DNA of 64,000 nucleotides from JAVVEG01 sp032251455. Lineage in GTDB: Bacteria > Pseudomonadota > Gammaproteobacteria > Pseudomonadales > Pseudohongiellaceae. The notes under the pieces were generated by a model, which worked only from the letters and a program-made list of their open reading frames with translations, was not told where the DNA came from and did no database searches. Shown here one piece after another: positions 47,179 to 56,710 of this stretch (its first letter is position 1; the number at the start of each line of letters is the position of its first letter). Location of the stretch: assembly GCA_032251455.1 (NCBI GenBank), contig JAVVEG010000016.1:1-64000 (forward strand), read 5' to 3'. A program made the position numbers and the translations under genes.

Positions 47179-48534
47179 CTAACTCTGCCGATAACGTGCC
47201 CCCAGCCAGAGGGCAATGCTGAACCAGACGATGGATACGGGCAGCATGGTCAGGGCCAGGGCTGACAGGCTGAAACCAAAAGCCGAGATGGCCGTGTAGG
47301 ACCAGGCGCCGAGTTGATCCCCGACCCGGTAGACCACGGTGTCATTGAAATTCTTGGCCTTGTATTTATCGGTTCTGGCCAGCACGGTATACAGGGCCTC
47401 ACGGGCGGGCCGCTGAATGGCAAAATTACTGGTCCGGCGCAGCACATCAAAGACGATGACCACAGCCAGAACCGGTGCCACCGCCAGGATGCCGAAACCG
47501 ATGAAGCTGACCACCGGCAGGAAGGCCAGCGCGATACCCACGCCAAACCAGCGCAGAATGCGCCCGGTCATGAATATCTGCAGGAACAGGGTCAGGGCAT
47601 TGGTGATCAGATCGCGATTGGCAAACAACTGGGTGCGTCCCACCCGGTCATCGCCAAACACCTCGTTGACGATGGCTATCTGCTGAAAATAAAGGAAAGT
47701 GGAAACAATGGTGAACATCAGCATCAGCCCGGCGATGCCCAGCAGATAAGGGGATTTGAGCACATGTGCAATCCCCTCCAGAATGCCACCCCCTATGATC
47801 TCGTTTTCTTTGCTGGCAGCCACTGCGGCCGCCTCTGCCTGGCGGTTATCGCTGGCAGTCTGGGTATCGGTCTCACCGCGCGCTGTCGCCTCATCGAGCA
47901 TGCCTGCCAGTGCCAGTTTCTCCTCGCTATGTCCCAGGTAGGCAGAAACCCGGGCAGCCACTTCCAGCAGGGCGGCTGAGACCAGCAACAAGGCTACCGG
48001 CCCGAACAGCGAAGCCAGCGAGGAAGTGATGATGGAGCCGGAGAGTGCCCCGGCTGTTCCGCCAACGGCAACAATGCCGAACAGGCGTCTGCTTTGGGAG
48101 GGACGGAATATGTCATTGACGAAAGACCAGAAGACAGTGACGACAAACAGGTTGAACACACTGACCCAGATGAAAAATATCCGCCCGGCCCAGACCTCGC
48201 TGTTGCCTTCCACCAGACGGAAGAGCAGGAAGAAGCCAATCAGGTTGAGAATGAAAAAACGGTATACCAGGGGAACGAAACGCCTGCGTGGCAGCTTGCT
48301 GACCAGAGCACCATACAGGGGCTGCAGCAGGAGCATGCCGATCAGGGTGCCGCTGAACAGCCAGGCCAGGTTTTCGACACCCCCGGCGGCACCCATGTCG
48401 TCACGAATTGGTCGGATGATGTAGTAGGCGCACAGCAACAGGAAATAATACAGTCCTGAAAAGAACAGGGCGGGGCCTTCACCGGGGCGTATATCGGTGG
48501 TTCGTGCCAGCAGGCGGGTCAATGCATTGGTCAT
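47179..48534 (-). CDS. Npt1/MFS-like transporter (nucleotide carrier family)
   Basis: A 451-residue membrane protein with about 12 helices, beginning RPGEGPALFFSGLYYFLLLCAYYIIRPIRDDMG, the typical start of bacterial ATP/ADP-translocase-like proteins (COG3202) of free-living Gammaproteobacteria. A charged loop rich in Ala/Glu (about 205-245) divides the halves. It starts six bases after the aldo/keto reductase stop, so the two are co-translated. The substrate of these free-living members is unknown; nucleotide exchange should not be assumed. Confidence 0.8.
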   Translation of the reverse strand: MTNALTRLLARTTDIRPGEGPALFFSGLYYFLLLCAYYIIRPIRDDMGAAGGVENLAWLFSGTLIGMLLLQPLYGALVSKLPRRRFVPLVYRFFILNLIGFFLLFRLVEGNSEVWAGRIFFIWVSVFNLFVVTVFWSFVNDIFRPSQSRRLFGIVAVGGTAGALSGSIITSSLASLFGPVALLLVSAALLEVAARVSAYLGHSEEKLALAGMLDEATARGETDTQTASDNRQAEAAAVAASKENEIIGGGILEGIAHVLKSPYLLGIAGLMLMFTIVSTFLYFQQIAIVNEVFGDDRVGRTQLFANRDLITNALTLFLQIFMTGRILRWFGVGIALAFLPVVSFIGFGILAVAPVLAVVIVFDVLRRTSNFAIQRPAREALYTVLARTDKYKAKNFNDTVVYRVGDQLGAWSYTAISAFGFSLSALALTMLPVSIVWFSIALWLGARYRQS

Positions 48535-48540
48535 GAGCGT

Positions 48541-49500
48541 TCAGGCCGAATCGATCAGATCAGCCATGCGCTGTCTGGTGGCGGCATCGGGCAGGCGACC
48601 CATGGAGGCACCGATATTGTCCACCAGATAGGCCGGTCGCGCCGTGCCGGGAATGGCACAGGTAACGGCTGGATGGGAAACAATGTACTTGAGCGCAAAC
48701 TGGGCCCAGCTGCTGATGCCGAATTCTGCTGCCCAGTCCGGTATCGGCTGGTCACCAAAGGCATCGAAAACGCGGCCGCGACCAAAGGGTAGATTGGTTT
48801 GTACCGCCACGCCACGGTCCAGCGCCAGCGGCAATATCCGTTCCTCGGCGCCACGGTTGTCGATGGCATAGTCGATCTGGATGAAATCCATCTCGGTGCT
48901 GGCCAGGATGCGTTCGAAGTCGTCGTATTGGCGATCCGAGGAGGTGGTCATGCCATAGTAGCGGATTCTGCCAGCCTGCTTCATCTCGCGCAGTATCGGC
49001 AGCATCTGTTCGACCCCGCCCAGATTATGTACCTGCAACAGGTCGATGCGATCGGTGCGCAGGCGCTGGAAGGAGCGTTCTATTTCTGCCAGACCGGCCG
49101 CAACGCTTTGTCGTCCACTACCTACTTTGGTACACAGGAACAGTTGATCCCGGTTGCCGGCTTCGGCGACCAGATTGCCCACCACTGTTTCCGCATTGCC
49201 GTAGGAGGGGGCGGTATCGATCATGGTGCCACCCGTGCCGGGCAGATTACGAATGACCTCCCGTAAAGGGGCAAGCTCCTCTTCGGTGGCGGCCACATCA
49301 TAGCGTCTGGCGGTGCCGATGCCGATCAGGGGGACGTGTTCACCGGAGGAAGGGATGGCTTTGGTCAGCAAGCCTGCGGGTGTATTTTGTGCCAGCAACT
49401 GTCCCGGCAGCATCAGGCCCGGCAACATCAGGCCGGTGCCGAGGCCAAGCCCCAGTTGCAGCAGTTCACGGCGACCCAGTGCGGGGGGATGGTTTTTCAT
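48541..49500 (-). CDS. Tat-exported aldo/keto reductase
   Basis: A 319-residue AKR with an N-terminal twin-arginine signal (GRRELLQLGLGLGTG, cleavage near residue 38). The catalytic tetrad is visible: Asp and Tyr in IDTAPSYG, Lys in CTKVG and His in LQVHN. Export of a nicotinamide-dependent enzyme is unusual but occurs in this AKR group. The duplicated MLPG in the signal (about residues 25-33) is a local repeat. Paired with the Npt-like gene six bases downstream. Confidence 0.87.
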   Translation of the reverse strand: MKNHPPALGRRELLQLGLGLGTGLMLPGLMLPGQLLAQNTPAGLLTKAIPSSGEHVPLIGIGTARRYDVAATEEELAPLREVIRNLPGTGGTMIDTAPSYGNAETVVGNLVAEAGNRDQLFLCTKVGSGRQSVAAGLAEIERSFQRLRTDRIDLLQVHNLGGVEQMLPILREMKQAGRIRYYGMTTSSDRQYDDFERILASTEMDFIQIDYAIDNRGAEERILPLALDRGVAVQTNLPFGRGRVFDAFGDQPIPDWAAEFGISSWAQFALKYIVSHPAVTCAIPGTARPAYLVDNIGASMGRLPDAATRQRMADLIDSA

Positions 49501-49613
49501 GTATTACGCTCCTTTATAATGCTGTTAGCGAAGTGTCAATACGCGTTGCAAAGCGTTAATACGTGTTGCCGGGGAAAACCTGTCGAGCAGTGGAAAAATT
49601 GCGCAACAAGCCT

Positions 49614-50561
49614 TTATAACCAGCCTTTGCGCTTGAAGAAAATATAGGGCGCTATGCCGGAGAGCAACATCAGGCCAAGTGCCCAGGGGTAACCCAGTTG
49701 CCACTCCAATTCCGGCATCAACCGGAAATTCATGCCATAGATGCTGGCAATCATGGTCGGTGGCAGAAAGACGACGGCCGCTATCGAGAAAATCTTGATG
49801 ATCTGGTTCTGTTCGATATTGATGAAACCCTGGGCTGCATCCATCAGGAAGTTGATCTTGTCGAAAACGAAACTGTTATGGGGCAGCAGAGACTCGATAT
49901 CGCGCAACAGCTCACGCGCGGTGTCGGCATGTTCGGCGGACAGTTTGCCATGACGCAGCAGGAAGGTGATGGCCCGCTGGGTATCCATCAGGCAAAGCCT
50001 GACCTTGCCGTTGGTATCCTCGTGCCGGGCCAGCTCATCGATGGCATCTTCGATGGGTTCGTCGTTTTCTTCCAGTACCTGGTTGCTGGTGTACTCCAGC
50101 CCGGTATAAACCTCTTCCAGCGTGTCCGCCAGGTCATCGATCTTGATTTCGAACAGGGCCAGCAGGATGGAGGCAGCATCCTGGGCCAGACCAGGCCGGT
50201 GCCGGGCACGCATGCGCAGCAGGCGAAAGGCTGGAATCTCTCTTTCCCGCAGGGTGACCAGTTGGTTGTCATTGAAGGTGAAGGCTACCGTGGTATTGCG
50301 GGGACGGTCGTCGACCTTGTGCAGGAACAGGGAGTGGATATGCAGGCCGGCCTCGTCCTGATAAGAACGGGCGCTGGCCTCGATTTCTTCGACATCGCCG
50401 GTTTCCGGCAGGGGCAGGCGATGCTGGGTCTCTATCAAGGCCCGTTCCTCATCCGTGGGGTCAACCAGGTCCAGCCACAGGGCATTGCTCAGCTGATGTG
50501 GCTTGTCATCCTGGGCAGCAACCAGGCATTTGTCCTTGTTCAATTCATAGATTGTCAGCAT
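49614..50561 (-). CDS. corA: Magnesium/cobalt transporter CorA
   Basis: A 315-residue divalent-cation channel. The C-terminal GMN signature (276-278, YGMNFRLMPE) lies between the two pore helices, and a KRKGWL tail follows. The long N-terminal cytoplasmic domain with acidic and helical stretches is normal. It lies 48 bases after ilvD and 113 before the aldo/keto reductase on the same strand. Confidence 0.95.
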   Translation of the reverse strand: MLTIYELNKDKCLVAAQDDKPHQLSNALWLDLVDPTDEERALIETQHRLPLPETGDVEEIEASARSYQDEAGLHIHSLFLHKVDDRPRNTTVAFTFNDNQLVTLREREIPAFRLLRMRARHRPGLAQDAASILLALFEIKIDDLADTLEEVYTGLEYTSNQVLEENDEPIEDAIDELARHEDTNGKVRLCLMDTQRAITFLLRHGKLSAEHADTARELLRDIESLLPHNSFVFDKINFLMDAAQGFINIEQNQIIKIFSIAAVVFLPPTMIASIYGMNFRLMPELEWQLGYPWALGLMLLSGIAPYIFFKRKGWL

Positions 50562-50609
50562 CGCTGGAGCCTGTCTGCTTGCGTTAGGGTTGATATGCCT
50601 GAATGCATC

Positions 50610-52301
50610 TTAAAGGTATTTGTCGGTCACAGCACCCTCGGATGCGGAGGCAACGGTTTTTGCATACTTGGCCAGTACGCCTCGCGTATAACGCGGTGAC
50701 GGTTTCTGCCAGCGGGCCAGACGGGCCTCTATCTCTTGGTCACTGAGATGCAGGGTGACTTCTGCGTTTTCGGCATCGATCGTGATGCGGTCGCCGTTTT
50801 CGACGATGGCGATAGGTCCGCCTTCAAATGCCTCCGGGGTGACATGTCCCACAACAAAGCCATGGCTGCCACCGGAAAAGCGTCCATCGGTAATCAAGGC
50901 GACATCCTGCCCCAGCCCCTTGCCCATGATGGCAGAAGTCGGGCTCAGCATTTCCCGCATGCCGGGACCACCCCTGGGGCCTTCGTAGCGGATGATCAGC
51001 ACATCACCCTTGACCACGGTGCCGTCGAGAATCCCCTTCAGGGTGTCCTCCTCGGAATGGAATACACGGGCGGTGCCGGTAAAGGTCAAGCCTTCCTTGC
51101 CGGTGATCTTGGCGACAGCGCCCTCCGGTGCCAGATTGCCGCGCAGAATGACCAGGTGGCTGTCCTTTTTGATGGGCTTGTCGAAACTTGCAATGATTTC
51201 CTGACCGACCGGATAGGGTTCAACATCAGCAAGGTTTTCGGCCAGGGTCTTGCCGGTGACGGTCAGGCAGCTGCCATCGAGCAGGCCCCGGTCCAGCATC
51301 ATTTTCATCAGGGGCTGGATGCCACCAATCCGGATCAGTTCAGACATCAGGAAGCGACCGCTGGGACGCAGGTCGGCCAGCATTGGGGTGCTCTTGCCGA
51401 GGCGGGTGAAATCATCCAGGCCCAGTTCAATACCGATGCTGTGCGCCATCGCTATCAGGTGCAGCACGGCATTGGTGGAGCCACCGAGCGCAATGACTAC
51501 GCGGATGGCATTTTCAAAGGCGGCCTTGCTCATGATATCCGAGGGTTTGATATCCTGACGGATCAGATTCATGATGGCCTCGCCGGCGCGCAGGCAATCC
51601 TCTGTTTTCTCCTCGGAGATGGCATCCTGGGCAGAACTGTTGGGCAGGCTCATGCCCAGGGCTTCTATGGCAGAGGCCATGGTGTTGGCGGTATACATGC
51701 CACCGCAGGAACCGGGGCCAGGTATCGCAGTTTCCTCGATGTCTTTCAGCTCGATGTCCGACACCGAGCCATTGGCATGACCACCGACCGCTTCAAAGAC
51801 AGAAATGATATCCGTGTGGTTCTTGCCGGGCTGGATGGTGCCACCATAAATGAACAGGGAAGGCCGGTTGAGGCGGGCCATGCCTATCAGGCAGCCAGGC
51901 ATGTTCTTGTCACAACCGCCAATGGTGATGATGCCATCATGACCCATGCAGCCGGATACGGCTTCGATGGAATCGGCTATGATCTCCCGTGAAACCAGTG
52001 AGTATTTCATGCCTTCGGTGCCCATGGAGATACCGTCGGAAATGGTGATGGTATTGTAGATCACTCCCTTGCCACTGGCGGCATCCACCCCGCGGTTGAC
52101 CTCCTCGGCCAGCTTGTTGATGTGCATGTTGCACGGAGTCACCATGCTCCAGGTGGAGGCTATGCCTATCTGCGGCTTCTGGAAATCGGCCTGGGTGAAG
52201 CCGACCGCGTGCAGCATGGCACGGCTGGGGGCATGTTCTACGCCATCGACGACCTGGCTGGAAAATTTACGTGTGTTTTTATCGGTCATTTTATCGGTCA
52301 T
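50610..52301 (-). CDS. ilvD: Dihydroxy-acid dehydratase
   Basis: A 563-residue Fe-S enzyme of valine, isoleucine and pantothenate synthesis (IlvD/Edd family). It has MVTPCNMH, ISDGISMGTEGMKYSLVSRE, GGCDKNMPGC, PGPGSCGGMYTANTMA and the C-terminal DGRFSGGSHGFVVGH. The start is ambiguous: ATG 52301 and ATG 52289 begin with the same duplicated 12 bases (MTDK MTDK), and a longer frame to 52334 exists. Core metabolic gene heading a minus-strand run. Confidence 0.96.
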   Translation of the reverse strand: MTDKMTDKNTRKFSSQVVDGVEHAPSRAMLHAVGFTQADFQKPQIGIASTWSMVTPCNMHINKLAEEVNRGVDAASGKGVIYNTITISDGISMGTEGMKYSLVSREIIADSIEAVSGCMGHDGIITIGGCDKNMPGCLIGMARLNRPSLFIYGGTIQPGKNHTDIISVFEAVGGHANGSVSDIELKDIEETAIPGPGSCGGMYTANTMASAIEALGMSLPNSSAQDAISEEKTEDCLRAGEAIMNLIRQDIKPSDIMSKAAFENAIRVVIALGGSTNAVLHLIAMAHSIGIELGLDDFTRLGKSTPMLADLRPSGRFLMSELIRIGGIQPLMKMMLDRGLLDGSCLTVTGKTLAENLADVEPYPVGQEIIASFDKPIKKDSHLVILRGNLAPEGAVAKITGKEGLTFTGTARVFHSEEDTLKGILDGTVVKGDVLIIRYEGPRGGPGMREMLSPTSAIMGKGLGQDVALITDGRFSGGSHGFVVGHVTPEAFEGGPIAIVENGDRITIDAENAEVTLHLSDQEIEARLARWQKPSPRYTRGVLAKYAKTVASASEGAVTDKYL

Positions 52302-52515
52302 TAAGGTAATCCGCGGTCTGCAGGGCAGTTTCAATATCAGTTACAGCGCCGGAACTATACACCAAACCCCATGTTATCTCCAGATTTCCGCATTACGCAC
52401 ATAAGCTGACACGCCTGCTTGCCGTCTTGTCGTGTTTACCCGTGCCTGCGCATGGTTTTTCCCCGGAAGCTCGGTTAACATCGGGCCAAATTGATCAACA
52501 GGGGTGGGGTGTACT

Positions 52516-54354
52516 ATGTTCAGAACGTTGTATGGGGTGGTGTTTGTCATGGCATGTATTCTGGGACAGGCTGTCCTGGCTGCCGAGAACGAGAATAGTG
52601 GAGAGTCGCTTTACACACAGTATTGTGCCGTCTGTCATGCCAATCCGACCGATGTCAGAACGCCACCACGGGCGGCCTTGTCCGGGTATACCGCCAACAG
52701 CATCTACCATGCCTTGACCCAAGGCATCATGCAGCCGCAAGGCAGTGCCATGACTGATGGGCAGAAAATCCTGCTGGCAGAGTTTCTCTCCGGGGGCAGC
52801 TATGATGTCAGTCTTACCGGTGCGCTGAGCAGCTGTACGCAGCCCATGCCGGTTTATGATCTAAGCCTGAGCAGCAACTGGAACGGCTGGGGCAATGGCC
52901 TGAACAATCAGCGTTATCAGTCCTCAGCCGGTACTGCAATCACTCTGGATAACATCGATCAACTGGAACTGGCCTGGGCGTTCGGTCTGGAAGGGGCCTC
53001 GGCAGCAAGGGCCCAGCCTTCAGTGGTGGGCAGTGTCATGTTGATGGGCAGTCCCAGCGGCACGGTCTATGCCCTGGACATTGACAGTGGCTGTCTGCAC
53101 TGGTCGTTCCCTGCTGCCAGCGAGGTGCGTACAGCCGTCACCGTGGCCTATTCAGCAACGCAGGATCGCCATCTGGCGGTATTCGCCGATACCGGCAATC
53201 GAGTCTATGTGCTGGATGCCCGCAGCGGTGAACGCCTGTGGAGTGACCGGGTGGATCCCAATCCCTATGCCCGCAGTACCGGTTCACCAGTGGTGTACCA
53301 GGAACGTATCTTTGTGCCGGTATCCTCGGCCGAGGTCAGTGCTGCTGGCCGGCCGGATCATGTCTGCTGTACTTTTCGGGGAAATGTGGCCGCGTATGAG
53401 CTGAACAGCGGCGAGAAACTCTGGCATACCTATATCATGGAGGAGGCCAGGGAGGTGGGCACAAACAGTGCCGGCAATCCCATTCTGGCCCCTTCCGGAG
53501 CGCCGATCTGGCAGGCTCCCACCATCGATCCCGAGCGCAACCGGATTTATGTCGGCACCGGACAGAACTATACCCGGCCGACCAGTGCCACCAGTGATTC
53601 CGTCATCGCCTTCAATATGGACACCGGCAACATGGATTGGGTATTCCAGAGCACAGCACAGGATGCCTTCACCATGGCCTGTACCCTGAGCCGTGGCACA
53701 CCCCATCCGAACTGTCCCCAGGCCGGCCCCGACGTGGATATAGGGGCCCCTGTCCTGAAGGCCACACTGTCTGACGGGCGCGATATTCTTGTTGCCGGTA
53801 CCAAGGGGGCGGTGGTGTATGGCTTGGACCCGGATAATGAGGGCGCCGTATTATGGCAGACCTCGATTGGCAAGGGCGGAGCGCTGGGCGGGGTCCACTG
53901 GGGCATGAGCTTTGTCGGGGATACCCTGTTCGTGCCGGTATCCGACCGGACCGGTATCAGTGATGAAGGGCCGACCCGTCAACCCGGGCTGCATGCCATT
54001 GACATGAAGACAGGTGAGCGCACCTGGTATGCCGAACCGGTACTGCGCTGCGCCGAAGGTCAAAGAGGCTGCATGGAGGCCTATTCCGCCCCGGCGACGG
54101 CCTCGGATGATTTTGTGGTCAGTGGCAGCCTGAATGGACATCTGTTTGTGCATGAGCAGAAGACCGGTGCTATCATCTGGGAATACGACAGCCTGCAGGA
54201 TTATGCAACGATCAATGGTGTGGCAGCCAAAGGTGGCGCTTTTGATGCCACCGGGCCGGTACTCAGCGGCAGATATATGATAGTCAGTTCAGGTTACGCC
54301 ACCTTTGGTCAATTGCCAGGCAATGTGGTATTGGTTTTCAGACTGAAACAATAA
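52516..54354 (+). CDS. PQQ-binding quinohemoprotein, polyvinyl-alcohol-dehydrogenase-like
   Basis: A 612-residue periplasmic protein. The signal peptide (about 1-23, VVFVMACILGQAVLAA) is followed by a class I cytochrome c with the heme site CAVCH (37-41). A seven- or eight-bladed PQQ beta-propeller then begins near residue 115 (WNGWGNGLNNQRYQS), with tryptophan-docking repeats such as ALDIDSGCLHWSF and ELNSGEKLWHTY. Cytochrome first and propeller second is the layout of polyvinyl alcohol dehydrogenase. Its natural alcohol is unknown. ATG 52516 follows a G-rich ribosome site. The next gene is a second PQQ dehydrogenase, 55 bases away. Confidence 0.85.
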   Translation: MFRTLYGVVFVMACILGQAVLAAENENSGESLYTQYCAVCHANPTDVRTPPRAALSGYTANSIYHALTQGIMQPQGSAMTDGQKILLAEFLSGGSYDVSLTGALSSCTQPMPVYDLSLSSNWNGWGNGLNNQRYQSSAGTAITLDNIDQLELAWAFGLEGASAARAQPSVVGSVMLMGSPSGTVYALDIDSGCLHWSFPAASEVRTAVTVAYSATQDRHLAVFADTGNRVYVLDARSGERLWSDRVDPNPYARSTGSPVVYQERIFVPVSSAEVSAAGRPDHVCCTFRGNVAAYELNSGEKLWHTYIMEEAREVGTNSAGNPILAPSGAPIWQAPTIDPERNRIYVGTGQNYTRPTSATSDSVIAFNMDTGNMDWVFQSTAQDAFTMACTLSRGTPHPNCPQAGPDVDIGAPVLKATLSDGRDILVAGTKGAVVYGLDPDNEGAVLWQTSIGKGGALGGVHWGMSFVGDTLFVPVSDRTGISDEGPTRQPGLHAIDMKTGERTWYAEPVLRCAEGQRGCMEAYSAPATASDDFVVSGSLNGHLFVHEQKTGAIIWEYDSLQDYATINGVAAKGGAFDATGPVLSGRYMIVSSGYATFGQLPGNVVLVFRLKQ

Positions 54355-54409
54355 ATTTGGGCGGAGAGATGAACACCGCTCAAGCTCAGTTCCGTATTGG
54401 GAGAAAAAA

Positions 54410-56614
54410 ATGAAACAAGAACAGTGCAAGCTTGGGACGATGACTGTGTTGAAGTGGGGTCTGGGCCTTGGCCTGAGCCTGGGTTTGGTTGCCTGTGGTC
54501 AGCAGGAGTCTGCCCAGCCCCCAGCTGCGGATCAAGCGGCAGTCAGCGCACCGGCAGTGGCCGATTTCGGGGCTCATGTTGATGCAGCGCGCCTGGTGGC
54601 CGCCGATGCCGATGCGGGCAGCTGGATGTCAACCGGGCGTGATTACAACGAACAGCGTTTCAGCCCACTGAACCAGATCACTACGGAAAATGTCACCGGA
54701 CTGGGCCTGGCCTGGTTTGCCGATATTGATACCAGTCGTGGCCAGGAAGCCACGCCCATTGTTGTCGATGGTGCGCTTTATGTGAGCACGGCCTGGAGCA
54801 TGGTCAAGGCCTTCAATGCGCTCACGGGCGAGCTGCTCTGGGAATATGATCCCGAGGTGCCGCGGGCAAAAGGTGTGGATGCCTGCTGTGATGTGGTCAA
54901 CCGCGGCGTTGCCGTTTGGGATGGCAAGGTGTTTGTCGGCACCATCGATGGTCGGCTGATTGCACTTGACTCCAAAACCGGTGCCGAACTTTGGGACGTG
55001 TTGACGGTCAACCCGGATTTGCCCTATACGATTACCGGTGCTCCGCGTGTCATCAAGGGCAATGTGCTGATCGGCAACGGGGGCGCCGAGTATGGTGTCC
55101 GCGGCTATGTCACTGCCTATGATGCCAATACGGGGGAACAGGCATGGCGCTTCTATACCATTCCCGGCAACCCGGCTGACGGCTTCGAGCAACCCGAACT
55201 GGAATGGGCCGCCGAGACCTGGAACGGAGAATGGTGGTTGCAAGGTGGTGGAGGCACGGTGTGGGATGCCATGGCCTATGACCCCGAGCTGAATCTGCTG
55301 TATCTGGGCGTGGGTAATGGCTCGCCCTGGAATCAGTCTCTGCGCAGCCCGGGCGGCGGCGACAATCTTTTCCTGACTGCCATTGTGGCGATCAATCCGG
55401 ATGATGGCAGCTATGTCTGGCATTATCAGACCACGCCGGGTGAGACCTGGGACTATACCGCAACCCAGCAGATCATCGTTGCTGAGATCGCCATCGGTGG
55501 GCAGCAGCGCAAGGTGGTCATGCAGGCTCCCAAGAACGGTTTCTTCTATGTACTGGATGCGGCTACCGGCCGCCTGATATCCGCAGAAAACTTTGTTCCG
55601 GTGAACTGGGCCAGCCATATCGACCTGGAAACCGGGCGGCCGGTGGAGATGCCGGGGGCCCGCTATGATGAGATCGGCGTGCCCGCCATCATCCAGCCCG
55701 GTCCACAGGGAGGTCACAACTGGCATCCAATGTCATACAGCCAACGCACCGGGCTGGTGTATATTCCGGCGCGCGAACAGTACATGGGTTATGTGCCGGA
55801 GACCGACTTCATCCGTTCCGAGCGCGGCTGGAATACGGGTACTGATTTTGCGGCAGGTGGTGCGTTGGTGCGCTCAGCCGGTGCGAATGTCCCGGATCGC
55901 AAATCCTATCTGATGGCCTGGGATCCGGTGCGTCAACAGGAAGTCTGGCGGGTTGACCGACAGGTGGCTGCCTCTTCGGCAGGTGTGTTGAGCACGGCGG
56001 GCGGCCTGGTTTTTCAGGGCAATGCAGTCGGTGAACTGGTGGCGTATCGCGATGATACCGGTGAGCGTCTGTGGGCAGCGCTCACTCAGGCAGTGACGGT
56101 GGCGGCACCGATGACCTACAGCATCGATGGCCAGCAATACCTGGCCGTACTCACCGGCTCCAGTTCCTTGCCTGAAACAGGTCCCGGCGCCATCGGTCGG
56201 ACCACAACGGCCTCGACCAACAATTCCCGCCTGCTGGTTTTCCGCCAGGGCGGCACGGCAAGACTGCCAACTGCGATCATTCAGGAACAAACTGATGCCG
56301 GGCAGCGGGTGTTGAATCCTCCGCAGACAAACGCCTCTCATGAAACCATTGCTCAGGGCGAGCAGGTATATGGTCGGCTGTGCAGTGTTTGTCATGGTCC
56401 TGCTGCCGTCAATAACGGTGCTGCCGGCAGTTTCCCCGACTTGCGCTACAGCCCCAGACTGGCCACGCCAGAGCAGTGGGCAGCGGTAGTGATCTCCGGA
56501 GAACTTGAATCCGGCGGCATGGTGTCTTTCGCCAATGTGCTGGGTGAAGGAGATGCCGAAGCCATCAGGGCCTATGTCATTACCCAGGCTATTGCTGCCC
56601 AGGAAGCGCAATAA
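54410..56614 (+). CDS. PQQ-dependent methanol/ethanol-family quinohemoprotein dehydrogenase
   Basis: A 734-residue lipoprotein-type alcohol dehydrogenase. A lipobox ends near Cys29 (LGLVACG). The eight-bladed propeller includes the vicinal disulfide Cys159-Cys160 (DACCDVV) and the catalytic Asp348 in ETWDYTATQ. Position 350 is Thr, where lanthanide-dependent enzymes have Asp, so a calcium enzyme is predicted. A C-terminal cytochrome c carries CSVCH (658-662) with a candidate axial Met in GGMVSF. This is the type II/III quinohemoprotein layout. It passes electrons to the respiratory chain; the alcohol is unknown. Confidence 0.93.
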   Translation: MKQEQCKLGTMTVLKWGLGLGLSLGLVACGQQESAQPPAADQAAVSAPAVADFGAHVDAARLVAADADAGSWMSTGRDYNEQRFSPLNQITTENVTGLGLAWFADIDTSRGQEATPIVVDGALYVSTAWSMVKAFNALTGELLWEYDPEVPRAKGVDACCDVVNRGVAVWDGKVFVGTIDGRLIALDSKTGAELWDVLTVNPDLPYTITGAPRVIKGNVLIGNGGAEYGVRGYVTAYDANTGEQAWRFYTIPGNPADGFEQPELEWAAETWNGEWWLQGGGGTVWDAMAYDPELNLLYLGVGNGSPWNQSLRSPGGGDNLFLTAIVAINPDDGSYVWHYQTTPGETWDYTATQQIIVAEIAIGGQQRKVVMQAPKNGFFYVLDAATGRLISAENFVPVNWASHIDLETGRPVEMPGARYDEIGVPAIIQPGPQGGHNWHPMSYSQRTGLVYIPAREQYMGYVPETDFIRSERGWNTGTDFAAGGALVRSAGANVPDRKSYLMAWDPVRQQEVWRVDRQVAASSAGVLSTAGGLVFQGNAVGELVAYRDDTGERLWAALTQAVTVAAPMTYSIDGQQYLAVLTGSSSLPETGPGAIGRTTTASTNNSRLLVFRQGGTARLPTAIIQEQTDAGQRVLNPPQTNASHETIAQGEQVYGRLCSVCHGPAAVNNGAAGSFPDLRYSPRLATPEQWAAVVISGELESGGMVSFANVLGEGDAEAIRAYVITQAIAAQEAQ

Positions 56615-56710
56615 TCTGTTGAAGACATGATGTCCGAAAACGGCCAGAATTGAGCAGCAGTTGTGTTATGGTGGCTTCCACGATTTCCGGCAAAAACGGA
56701 GTGGAAGCCC

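Noticed and set aside
54410..56614. Lanthanide-dependent (XoxF-type) alcohol dehydrogenase
   Set aside because: The residue two after the catalytic Asp348 is Thr and not Asp, and a C-terminal cytochrome is fused. A calcium quinohemoprotein is the better reading.
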